Assembly (NCBI GenBank): GCA_037128595.1
Contig: JBAXWB010000007.1
Location: forward strand, 1-64,000
From: a bacterium
GTDB lineage: Bacteria > Verrucomicrobiota > Kiritimatiellia > CAIKKV01 > CAITUY01
Direction: 5' to 3'
DNA: 64,000 bases
A program made the translations under genes and the position numbers. Shown piece after piece: positions 17,345 to 25,716 of the stretch (position 1 is its first letter; every line of letters starts with the position of its first letter). The notes under the pieces are model-generated. The model had not been told where the DNA came from and ran no database searches. It was given only the letters and a program-made list of their open reading frames with translations.

Positions 17345-18216
17345 TCGATATTGAACATTTTCCGCTTTTTGATGGACACGCCCACTTCTCGCAGGCCTTT
17401 CTCGATCAGGGGTTGGCCTCCTACAAGCGTTGCGGGGTCAAGGCCGGCATTGTCATCCCCCAATATCCGTACCTCGATTTCGGCGAGTTTCTGCGCGAAC
17501 TCCGCCGGCGCAAAGCCACGAACTGGCTGCCCTGTTACTGGCCAGCCTGGCCGAACTTCGGTTGGCGCCCGGATGACTTCGTGCAAACGCTCGTAAAGGA
17601 CATGCGTCGGTTCCACCGCCTGGGTTGCCGCGGTCTGAAAGTATGGAAGGATCTGGGTATGCACATCATCCATCCGAACGGCAAGCCGGCCTCCATGGAT
17701 GACCGGCGCCTCGAACCCGTGTGGGAGACCGTTGCAGACTTGGGCTGGTGGATCTCCGTGCACCAGGGGGATCCCACGGCACGCTGGACTACGCGTACAG
17801 GCCTGACCCGTGATGAGATCTTTCGGCGCCGCGACCGGGTCATCCGCAAGCACCCGGAAATCCGCTTTATCCTCTGCCACAACGGCAATGACATCGAAAG
17901 CGTGGCGAAGTTTGGCACCTTGCTGGACCGGTTCCCCAATGCCATGAGCGATATCGGCCGGGATTTCCTGCTGCACGAAACGCTCGCCGACACCCAGGCC
18001 TTCATCGAAAAATATGCGAACCGGCTGCTATTCGGACCCGACACGTGGCTGCCGGATGCGCGTCCGCCGGATCTCAAGTGGGACTGGGAGGAGGGTTATC
18101 TCCCGTGGCGCCGACGGATTGTTTCCTGGGGTCTGAGCGAACCCGCGTTCCGGAAGTTCACCTGGGAGAACGGCGAGCGGTTTCTTGCCGATATGACGGG
18201 TTGCCGGAATCGATGA
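17341..18216 (+). CDS. Amidohydrolase-family (TIM-barrel) metal-dependent hydrolase
   Basis: A 291-residue protein of the amidohydrolase-2 group. It begins with DGHAHF (H-x-H metal site), has SVHQGDP and ILCHNGND for the next metal-binding His residues and FGPDTW for the conserved Asp. Relatives hydrolyse lactones or decarboxylate small acids in sugar and aromatic catabolism. The ATG at 17341 overlaps the preceding stop (ATGA), so it belongs to the same transcript. The second amidohydrolase of this class in the window (35083) differs in sequence, so the two probably act at different steps. Confidence 0.82.
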   Translation: MIDIEHFPLFDGHAHFSQAFLDQGLASYKRCGVKAGIVIPQYPYLDFGEFLRELRRRKATNWLPCYWPAWPNFGWRPDDFVQTLVKDMRRFHRLGCRGLKVWKDLGMHIIHPNGKPASMDDRRLEPVWETVADLGWWISVHQGDPTARWTTRTGLTRDEIFRRRDRVIRKHPEIRFILCHNGNDIESVAKFGTLLDRFPNAMSDIGRDFLLHETLADTQAFIEKYANRLLFGPDTWLPDARPPDLKWDWEEGYLPWRRRIVSWGLSEPAFRKFTWENGERFLADMTGCRNR

Positions 18217-18257
18217 TAACAGGAGCCATGGACCGAATTGGAAAGGAAAGCAATTTC

Positions 18258-20840
18258 ATGATGATGCGTACACTACGTTATGCCGCTTTGGCAGGACTGC
18301 TGGTTTCGACGGCACAGGCAGCGGTTCAGGGTCCGGTTGCGCCCTTGCGCCAGGATCTTCCCGGCGACAGCGAACGACACCTTGAAACCGTCATTACCCG
18401 CGCCCATCAGGAATACACCGTGAACTTCCGCGGCACCGTGGACGGCGTTATGACCCGCATGCCGGTTTCCTACGCGCCCTACCGGCAAGGCTGGCAGCCG
18501 AACACATGGGCCAGAATCGAAAACATTGGCGAGACGGATGTGATCAATCCTTGGATTACGGTCAACAGTCGGGGTGATTGGCGAACCTTGACAAACATTG
18601 TCGCAGAAGCGACCCGTGGCTGCACAAGTGATGCCGAGAAAGCCCGTGCCATTTGGGAATGGGAACGACACCACCGGTTTCATGCCACGACGTGGGACAA
18701 CGAAGTCAACGATGCCGTCAAAGCGCTCAACATCTACGGTTACACACTCTGCGGCGACGAGGCCATGGTGATCCGGAATCTGTGGCAGGCCGCCGGGTTC
18801 CGAACTCGTCCGGGACACCCAATCGGCCATGTGGTCACGGAAGTGTTTTACGACGGGGCCTTTCACCTGATGGATAGCGATGAGAACGCGCTTTGCCTCA
18901 TGCGCGACAACCGAACCATCGCCTCCGAACCCGACATTGTCCGCGACCATGATCTACTGAAACGCACGCACACCTACAGCATTTCCGCGCCGGAAAACCC
19001 GATCACCGACCAGTCCTCCGCCTCCCTGTACTACTACGAAGGCGAGCGGAGGGAGAATGAGCGCACCGGCGTCGGCCATGCGATGCACTTCATGCTTCGG
19101 CCGGGCGAGTCGCTGGAGTGGCGCTGGAGCCATATCGGCAAGGAGTATTCGGCGGGCATTGCCATGGAACCGGGGGTCAAGTGGAGCAACGATGGCGAGG
19201 GGACGCTCCTGTCAGGATGGGGACAAAAGGCGTACGACAATCTCCGCAACGGAAAATGGATCTACTGTCCGCCACTGAATATGGCAATTTACCGCCGGGG
19301 CGTACAGGCAGAAGAGAACATCGCCTGCATGGCTGACGATGGCCGCAGGCCCAACCTGCATCCGGCCAAACCGGGCCAGGCTGCCCGCATCACCTGGAAA
19401 ATCGCAAGCCCATACGTTATGGTCGGAGGCACAGTCGGGGGCGAAGTGCGGAAACCGGCGGCAGCCGAACCATTACTCCTGCGCTGGTCAAGCGACGGGA
19501 CGTCGTGGCATGAACTCACAAATGTGACGTTCGCGGCAACACCGGGCGGATCAAACCTTTCCTTTACCGCTTCATTCGACAAACTCCTATCGCCCCGATC
19601 CAAGCCAATGTATGAGTACTTTGTCCAGGTTGAAATGAAGCCGGCAGCGGAGGGTGAAGCCGGACTGGACAGCATCATGTTCGACAATGACATCCAGATG
19701 TCATTGCTGGGCATGCCCGAGTTGACAATCGGAGCCAATCTCATCCGCTACACTGACGATTCCAACGGCCCGAGAAAGGTGCGCATCACCCAATCATGGA
19801 TGGAACGGACCACCTGGCATGCGCCCGCCGCGCCGAAGAAACCGATATTTCCTGAGGAGGGTGCCACGGTTGAAGGGACAACTTTCACCTTCCGCTGGCC
19901 CGTGCCAGCCGTGGGTGACACACGCAACACGATTGCGGATTATCACATCCAGGTGTCGGACCGCGCGGACATGCGGTGGCCGGTCTCACCCACCTTTGAC
20001 CGCCTCACCTCGCTCACACCTGCGGCCGGAAAACCGGAGTGGACGATCCCTCGATCGGGGCTGTTGAATCCTGACACGAAATACTTCTGGCGGGTTCGCG
20101 CCCGCGATAGCAGAGGGGTGTGGGGCGCCTGGAGCCCGACGTTCAAGTTCCGCTGCGCCGCGCCCGGCCTGCCGGTGAATCTCAGGGTTCGAGAGGCAGA
20201 AAAAACACCCACCACCTTGGAATGGGATGATAGTCCCGCGTCACGCCAGGCGGTCACCTATCGCGTCTACGGCAGTGACGAACAGGGATTTACTGCCAGC
20301 GATGTCCCGTATGTTGTCCGCATGGGGCATGGCTTCTGCACGACACAGGTGGATTACGCTACAAAAAAGAAGGACGATCCATACTTCGGAGAAGTCAAGA
20401 CGCCACCAAATTTTATTGCGGAGACCCGCGAACGACGGTTCCCGCTCACGCCCCCCCTACGTGCCTTCTACCGGATTGTGGCTGTTGATGCGAAGGGCAA
20501 TGTCAGCGGGCCGTCGGACTATGTGGAACTGCCACGCCCGGTCATCTACAGCCAGCCGATTCTTGAAGCCAAGGTTGGCCAACCCTATTCCTACCGCCCC
20601 GCCGCCATCGCCTCCATCGGCCACCTGACCTGCCGCGGGGAATACGAGGCCGCATTCTGGCAACGTGAGCATCTAACCTGGACGCTCGAGACGGGGCCGT
20701 CATGGCTCAAGGTGTCAGAGGACGGCCTAGGTGGCGTGCCGATGGAGGGCAGTTCCGGGGTGCATGATGTTTTACTCAAGGTGGTTAATGACAAAGGCAG
20801 CGTGGTGGAACAACGCTTCCGGTTGGTAGTCGAGAAGTAA
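18258..20840 (+). CDS. Secreted transglutaminase-like domain protein with Fn3-like repeats
   Basis: A signal peptide is seen at residues 1-21 (RTLRYAALAGLLVSTAQA). A transglutaminase-like (papain-fold) domain follows, with Cys in YTLCGDEAMVIRN, His in GHVVTEVFYDGAFH and Asp in LMDSDENA as a plausible catalytic triad. The second half has beta-sandwich segments, including fibronectin-III-like W-x-W-x(n)-YFWRVRARDS, and ends with an Ig-like domain. The start at 18258 is supported by the signal peptide and an upstream GGAAAG. Its role in the glycan locus is not known; attachment to polysaccharide or peptide cleavage are both possible. Confidence 0.75.
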   Translation: MMMRTLRYAALAGLLVSTAQAAVQGPVAPLRQDLPGDSERHLETVITRAHQEYTVNFRGTVDGVMTRMPVSYAPYRQGWQPNTWARIENIGETDVINPWITVNSRGDWRTLTNIVAEATRGCTSDAEKARAIWEWERHHRFHATTWDNEVNDAVKALNIYGYTLCGDEAMVIRNLWQAAGFRTRPGHPIGHVVTEVFYDGAFHLMDSDENALCLMRDNRTIASEPDIVRDHDLLKRTHTYSISAPENPITDQSSASLYYYEGERRENERTGVGHAMHFMLRPGESLEWRWSHIGKEYSAGIAMEPGVKWSNDGEGTLLSGWGQKAYDNLRNGKWIYCPPLNMAIYRRGVQAEENIACMADDGRRPNLHPAKPGQAARITWKIASPYVMVGGTVGGEVRKPAAAEPLLLRWSSDGTSWHELTNVTFAATPGGSNLSFTASFDKLLSPRSKPMYEYFVQVEMKPAAEGEAGLDSIMFDNDIQMSLLGMPELTIGANLIRYTDDSNGPRKVRITQSWMERTTWHAPAAPKKPIFPEEGATVEGTTFTFRWPVPAVGDTRNTIADYHIQVSDRADMRWPVSPTFDRLTSLTPAAGKPEWTIPRSGLLNPDTKYFWRVRARDSRGVWGAWSPTFKFRCAAPGLPVNLRVREAEKTPTTLEWDDSPASRQAVTYRVYGSDEQGFTASDVPYVVRMGHGFCTTQVDYATKKKDDPYFGEVKTPPNFIAETRERRFPLTPPLRAFYRIVAVDAKGNVSGPSDYVELPRPVIYSQPILEAKVGQPYSYRPAAIASIGHLTCRGEYEAAFWQREHLTWTLETGPSWLKVSEDGLGGVPMEGSSGVHDVLLKVVNDKGSVVEQRFRLVVEK

Positions 20841-20886
20841 GAACTATGACAAGGAAGGCAATGGTTTAACCGGCTCGATATGTTAA

Positions 20887-20900
20887 TGTCACCGTGTACA
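20887..20900 (+). promoter_or_regulatory. Shared 14-bp operator, copy 2 (one mismatch)
   Basis: TGTCACCGTGTACA differs from the three identical copies only at the fourth base. It ends 16 bases before the likely transporter ATG at 20916. That is closer to the gene than the other copies, which fits repression or roadblock better than activation. Confidence 0.5.
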
Positions 20901-20915
20901 AAAAAGAAATACAGA

Positions 20916-22463
20916 ATGAAACAATTTCGATTTAAATCAACTTTTGCGTCCGGCACGAATGCCCTCCCCTCTCCGTCCGAGGCCGCTGCACCGGCGACCT
21001 TTCGCGTCGGCAACATCATCTATACCAAACGGGGGCTGATGGCCCTGTTCTTCTGGTTGCTGTGGTTTGATTTCTGTTTCTCGATCATGGAGACGGTGCT
21101 GGGTCCGATCCTGCAGTTCCGGCTGAAAAACGACCTGCATGCGGACTCCTTTCTTTACACGGTGTTGTTGGGAACGATTCCCAGCATATTCAATTTCATC
21201 CTGAATCCGATCATCAGTATCAAATCCGACCGGCATCGAGGTCCGCGCGGGCGCCGGATTCCATTCCTCCTCTACGGGGCTCCGTTGGTATGCGCCTGCC
21301 TGGCACTGTTGGGTTTCGGCAATGAAATTGCCGCCTGGGTACAAGGTACCCTCACCCCCCAGATGTCGCTGACCGAGGTGACCATCTGGACCTTCGGGAT
21401 CCTGAGTCTGGTATTCAGTGTTTCCAACCTGCTGCTGGGTACAACCTTCTACTATCTCTTCAACGACGTGGTGCCGGAGGCGCATTTCATCAAGTTCATG
21501 GCCTATATGCGGATCGTCGGCGGCCTGGCCGGCATGATCTACAGTTGGTTTATCTACGGTTACTCAAACAAGTGGGGTCCGTTGAACATTGACCTAGGGT
21601 TCATCCATTATCACAATCCGCACTTCTGGTATCCCAAGTTGATTCTGGTTGGCGCCGCCGTTTTCTACACCATAGCCAGCACCATTGCCCTGCTGAAGAT
21701 CAAAGAACCGGAGTATCCGCCGCCTCCGCCTTTGGCCGAGGGTGACGGGTTTGTCGCCAAGACCCGCACGACGATCCGGACCATTGTCGGGGAGTGTTTT
21801 TGCCACAAGTTCTATGTGATCTTCTTCATCACCATGATGATGAACTGGATGACTTACCAGATGGGCTCCTTTATGAACCCGATGCGTGTTGACTTGGGCA
21901 TGGATTTGGCCTTGCTGGGCAAGATCGGCGCCGTCACTGGCTTCATCGGCATGGTCCTGACCCTGGCCGCCGCCAACTTCGGGGACCGGTTCCGGCCGCT
22001 GCCACTGATGGTATTCTCGATGAGCCTGATGGTGGCGACATCGCCAATTTCGCTTTTGTTTCTGATCCCCGGCCTTTCGCCTAAAACTTATCTTTACATC
22101 CAAGTCGCCTACTCGCTGGTCAACCTGCCGATCGCGGTTGTTTACGGCATGGCGGAAAGTCCGTTGGCCATGTCGTTGCTGCCCCGTGACCGGTATGGGC
22201 AGTTTTCCGCGGCCCAATCCATGATGCGGATGATTCTGGCAGGCATCCTGGGCAGCATGCTTGCCGGCTGGCTCATGCGGACCCTGGAACATCACATGGG
22301 GTCGTACGCCCTGCGGTTCGCCTTTGTCTGGAACTTCGTATTCCAGATCATCACACTGGGGTGTTACTACTGGTTGTACCGTGAATGGAAACGGCTCGGA
22401 GGCAAGGCGGGTTTCAGCCCGCCACCGGTGGGGAAGACAGCGCAGGGAACGACGTCGCATTAA
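20916..22463 (+). CDS. MFS sugar transporter (GPH/SLC45-like symporter)
   Basis: About 515 residues with around twelve hydrophobic segments. The cytoplasmic loop after helix 2 has SDRHRGPRGRRIPFLLYG, the pattern of the glycoside-pentoside-hexuronide and SLC45 sucrose symporter groups. It would import an oligosaccharide with protons or sodium. I prefer the ATG at 20916; an ATG at 20880 is in frame but would place the operator-like TGTCACCGTGTACA inside the coding part. It is the only recognised carbohydrate importer in the locus, so released sugars probably enter here. Confidence 0.88.
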   Translation: MKQFRFKSTFASGTNALPSPSEAAAPATFRVGNIIYTKRGLMALFFWLLWFDFCFSIMETVLGPILQFRLKNDLHADSFLYTVLLGTIPSIFNFILNPIISIKSDRHRGPRGRRIPFLLYGAPLVCACLALLGFGNEIAAWVQGTLTPQMSLTEVTIWTFGILSLVFSVSNLLLGTTFYYLFNDVVPEAHFIKFMAYMRIVGGLAGMIYSWFIYGYSNKWGPLNIDLGFIHYHNPHFWYPKLILVGAAVFYTIASTIALLKIKEPEYPPPPPLAEGDGFVAKTRTTIRTIVGECFCHKFYVIFFITMMMNWMTYQMGSFMNPMRVDLGMDLALLGKIGAVTGFIGMVLTLAAANFGDRFRPLPLMVFSMSLMVATSPISLLFLIPGLSPKTYLYIQVAYSLVNLPIAVVYGMAESPLAMSLLPRDRYGQFSAAQSMMRMILAGILGSMLAGWLMRTLEHHMGSYALRFAFVWNFVFQIITLGCYYWLYREWKRLGGKAGFSPPPVGKTAQGTTSH

Positions 22464-22478
22464 CTATGAAGTTTACAG

Positions 22479-23003
22479 GTGCTTGGGATGGAGATGAAAC
22501 AGAACACAGTTTTCCGGGCAGTGCTGGTTGAGCATGGCTACAGCACCAGTCAGTACGAACATGACGTGATCACCGCCGCCGGCGGTGAATTCATCGACGC
22601 TCAGGACCAGCCCCTTGCGCAGGGCTACGCCCAAGCCGTGGCCAACGTGGTGCTGTGGGACGTTCGCGCCGACGCCCTGGCGGCTAAAGTCCAGGCGCTA
22701 GTGGACGCCTGTGGCGACTCCGCTCGCGTCGCAGCCATTCAGGTGGACCTGCTCGATGAGGCGGCCATCGGCAGCGCCCTGCAGTCGTCGGTTGGGCGTT
22801 TCGGGAGGATCGATATCCTTTTTAACGGCGCGAGTGGTAACCGCGGCAAGGTACCGTTGGTCGAAGTCCAGCAGGAGGACTTCGATTTCGTGATGAGGCT
22901 CAACCTGTTGGCGGCAGCCATCTTCCTGACCGGCGATGGCGCCAGGTTCGTTTCGGGGGCTTGCCTGCCTGTTGACGGCGGTTACCTTTGCCAGAATATA
23001 TGA
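22479..23003 (+). pseudogene. Chimeric remnant: hydroxyacid dehydrogenase N-end plus SDR pieces
   Basis: The frame is open for 174 residues but joins pieces of different genes. Residues to about 45 (VLVEHGYSTSQYEHDVITAAGG) look like the start of a D-2-hydroxyacid dehydrogenase. From about 47 (NVVLWDVRADALAAKV, VDLLDEAAIG, FGRIDILFNGASGNRG) it is a short-chain dehydrogenase that lacks the Gly-rich nucleotide loop before this point. Near residue 147 (MRLNLLAAAIFLTGDGARFV) about 90 residues including the catalytic Tyr-x3-Lys are missing, and the normal SDR end CLPVDGGYLCQNI follows. Both joins are in frame. No activity is expected. The first-piece assignment is the less certain. Confidence 0.7.
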
Positions 23004-23019
23004 CCTGGAGAATCGACCT

Positions 23020-25290
23020 ATGCGAATACAACTCACCCACGAACCATTGCACCTGCGCCCTTTCACGGAACGCAAACATCTATCCATGCCGCGCCTTAAC
23101 CACCACGAGGACATGATTTCCATGGCCGCGACGTCAGGGGTGCCGCCCGAACTGCTGCCGATGCACCGCAACATGTGGACATCGAGTTTTCCCTACCGTA
23201 AGGCGGCAGACTATCCGGGACACTTTGAGGTGCGGGAAGTCCCCGTGGTGCGTCTCGAAGACGAGAGCGCGCGGGTCACGCTGCTTCCGTCGATGGGCGG
23301 ACGGGTACTGGAACTCTTCGATCGGAAACTCAACCGGCAGTTGTTCTGGTCTCCCCCCTCGCTACGGCTGGCGAACCTCTCCGCCTCCGGTCCGTGGGCG
23401 ATCGGCGGCATTGAGTTCAATGCCTTCCGCGCCAGTCACAACGTCCATGGAATCTCAACCGTCGAGGCCCGCCGGATCACGTTGAAAAACGGAAACACGG
23501 CGGTCGGCATAGGCGCCTTCGATGAACTATTCGGCTGCAGTTGGGAGGTCATGCTCACACTCGTGGAGGGCACGTTGGTCACGCGCATGACCCTGAAGAA
23601 CCATTCAGGCAAGGACCAGCCGTGTCTCTATTGGTGGACCTGTATCGCCGTCCCGGTGCAGTGGCGAGATCGCGTGATGCTGGCACCGGGGAACTTCCTG
23701 AACCATGGCATGACCCGCCAGGGTTACGAACTTGAGCAATGGCCCATCGTAAGCGGGGTGGACTGGTCGCAGTGGCTGCATCAGCACGAGACGACCTCGG
23801 GCTACCTGGCCAACACCCGCTCTGACTTCATGGGCTATCGCAACGAGAAGGAGGGGTGGAGTTTCATCCACCGTGCCGACCGCACCATTTGCAGGGGCCG
23901 CAAACTCTGGTCCCTCGGATCGCAGGGCGTGCACCATATCTGGTGGCAGACTCTTGCGGAACCGAATTGGATACCCTACTCCGAATTGCAGTGCGGCCTT
24001 CTGCCGGTGCAGCCCGATGCCGGGGTCTTCGACGCAGGGAAAACCATTGCCTGGACGGAAACGTTCGCCGCCATGCCGGGCGCATCCACCGCTCCGACCT
24101 ATGCGGCGAACTTTGCCGACTTCGAGCAACGCGGGCAGGAGAAGACGGGCGCCGGTTGGGCGGCGTGGAACGATCCGGGATTCTGGCACATCAAGGAATC
24201 CGAAGTGCTGGTTCCGTCCGATGCCCGACTGGACATCTCCCGGAAACTCATTCTTACCGGCTCACTCAGCGACGCCGAGATTGCACAGGCGGTAGAGGCT
24301 GGCTGGGTCGGCGGCGAAAGTTGGATCCGGTTGCTGGCGGGTAAACAGGCGCAACTCGCGCCCACCGCACGGTTAGCGCTCGCCGTGGCGCTTATCAACC
24401 AGAATGACTTTGTCACCGCCCGCCGTCAACTTGAGCCGCTGGCCGGTGCAGGCGGCGAAACCGGCGCTTACGCGAATCATTTCCTTGGACTCATGGCCGC
24501 TGAGACGGGCGATCGCCAGGAAGCGCTTGCGCGCCTGCGGCGCTCCGTCAATGAGGATTACGTGGACACCAATCTACTGACATCTGCTGACAAAGTGCTG
24601 GGCGGGTTTGGACTGCACGACGAGCGCAAGGTTCTTTGGCAAAAAGCCCCTGACGAAACCCGGATCACTGATGATTATCGCCTCGCGATGGCCTCGCGGG
24701 CGCTATTGGATGGCGACTGGCGGGCAGTCCGTGCGCTGCTGGCCAAGCCGCTGCGTAGCATCGCCGAGGGCGTCTATTATGCCTGGATGCTTTTCAAGGA
24801 GTCGTTCTTCGGTGAGTTCGCGGAATGCTGCCAGGCCGGCGATCCCGGGACTGCGCTTGATTTGCTGGCGCGCGGTTCGGAGGTCGCCCCGCAATTCGAA
24901 CGCGGCCGCATGGAAGACCGGTTCAACGTTGACTTCCTCTATTACCGGTACTTACTCTGCCGGCAACAGGGCTGGGAATACATGGCGGCCTCGTTTGCCA
25001 ACATGATCCTCCTCGATCCGGAGCATCCCGGGTCCACCGAGGCGCTCTATGCGTTGCGCGTGGCCCAGGCCGAGAACGATCCCACTGCCGCCTTGCGCCG
25101 ACAAAACATTCTCGCCAGGCCTCGCGATGATGCCGACCTGAAGAGGAACTACCCGTTACGCTGGGCCTTGTTGCAGCAGCTACTGGAGGGCACCCTGGAC
25201 GGTTGGCAGGCCCTTGAGCAGCACCCGCTATACCGCTACCGTGCCCGCTTTGAAATCAACCTTTGTCGGAATAACAAAAAAACGGAGTGA
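23020..25290 (+). CDS. DUF5107 / TPR-containing protein (mutarotase-like N-domain)
   Basis: About 756 residues. The first 400 match DUF5107, a galactose-mutarotase-like beta-sandwich, with VTLLPSMGGRVLELFDRKLNRQ and PWAIGGIEFNAF. The second half is helical with TPR-like repeats and ends near HPLYRYRARFE. No signal peptide is visible. I chose ATG 23020, preceded by GGAG, over 22936, which lies in the SDR remnant. Family members are common in Lentisphaerota and Bacteroidetes glycan loci but have no confirmed activity. The last 325 bases are repeated at 27674-27997, which makes the downstream copy a fragment of this gene. Confidence 0.8.
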   Translation: MRIQLTHEPLHLRPFTERKHLSMPRLNHHEDMISMAATSGVPPELLPMHRNMWTSSFPYRKAADYPGHFEVREVPVVRLEDESARVTLLPSMGGRVLELFDRKLNRQLFWSPPSLRLANLSASGPWAIGGIEFNAFRASHNVHGISTVEARRITLKNGNTAVGIGAFDELFGCSWEVMLTLVEGTLVTRMTLKNHSGKDQPCLYWWTCIAVPVQWRDRVMLAPGNFLNHGMTRQGYELEQWPIVSGVDWSQWLHQHETTSGYLANTRSDFMGYRNEKEGWSFIHRADRTICRGRKLWSLGSQGVHHIWWQTLAEPNWIPYSELQCGLLPVQPDAGVFDAGKTIAWTETFAAMPGASTAPTYAANFADFEQRGQEKTGAGWAAWNDPGFWHIKESEVLVPSDARLDISRKLILTGSLSDAEIAQAVEAGWVGGESWIRLLAGKQAQLAPTARLALAVALINQNDFVTARRQLEPLAGAGGETGAYANHFLGLMAAETGDRQEALARLRRSVNEDYVDTNLLTSADKVLGGFGLHDERKVLWQKAPDETRITDDYRLAMASRALLDGDWRAVRALLAKPLRSIAEGVYYAWMLFKESFFGEFAECCQAGDPGTALDLLARGSEVAPQFERGRMEDRFNVDFLYYRYLLCRQQGWEYMAASFANMILLDPEHPGSTEALYALRVAQAENDPTAALRRQNILARPRDDADLKRNYPLRWALLQQLLEGTLDGWQALEQHPLYRYRARFEINLCRNNKKTE

Positions 25291-25677
25291 CTGATGCAAG
25301 AGGAACATAAACGTCGAAAATCGTGTGACCGAGCCATCACGAAACTGCTGAAAACCTATGTCGGTCGCGGCGAACTCATGGGAGCGGTGGAATCCCCGAC
25401 ATTGGATCAACTGCCGCTTTCCGTTGCTGTGCGCAGTCATGCCATGACGGCGCTGGACTTCGAGCCCGGCACCAAGTACCAGTATTCCAACGCCGGCACC
25501 AACACCGCCGGCCGGATTATTGAAGTCGTCAGCGGTTTGCGCTATGAGGACTTCATGCAGCAGCGCCTGCTGGAACCACTGGGCATGCATGACACGACAT
25601 TCTGGCCGGACAAGAAACAACTCTCCTGCCTCGCCAAGACATACAAGACCAGCGAAGCCGAGACGGGACTGGAGGAA
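24967..25677 (+). repeat. Direct repeat copy A (with 327-bp internal deletion)
   Basis: Covers the 3' end of the DUF5107/TPR gene and part of a beta-lactamase. It matches 27674-28711 with scattered substitutions, except that 327 bases present in copy B are missing at the join 25390/25391. The two copies flank the gene at 25716-27638. Confidence 0.9.
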
Positions 25678-25716
25678 TCGGAAACAGTCAAGGGGAAATC
25701 GCAAAGGCAAAACTAA
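25294..25716 (+). pseudogene. Beta-lactamase-family serine hydrolase, internally deleted copy
   Basis: A 140-residue version of the intact gene at 27998. Residues 34-142 of the intact copy are missing by an exact in-frame 327-bp deletion at 25390/25391; the deleted ends share TGG. The lost part holds the catalytic Ser-x-x-Lys (SQSK), while YSNAG and the LLEPLGMHDTTFWP segment remain. The C-terminus also departs from the intact copy after 25677 and runs into unrelated sequence up to a stop that overlaps the next ATG (TAATG). It cannot be an active hydrolase. Confidence 0.9.
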
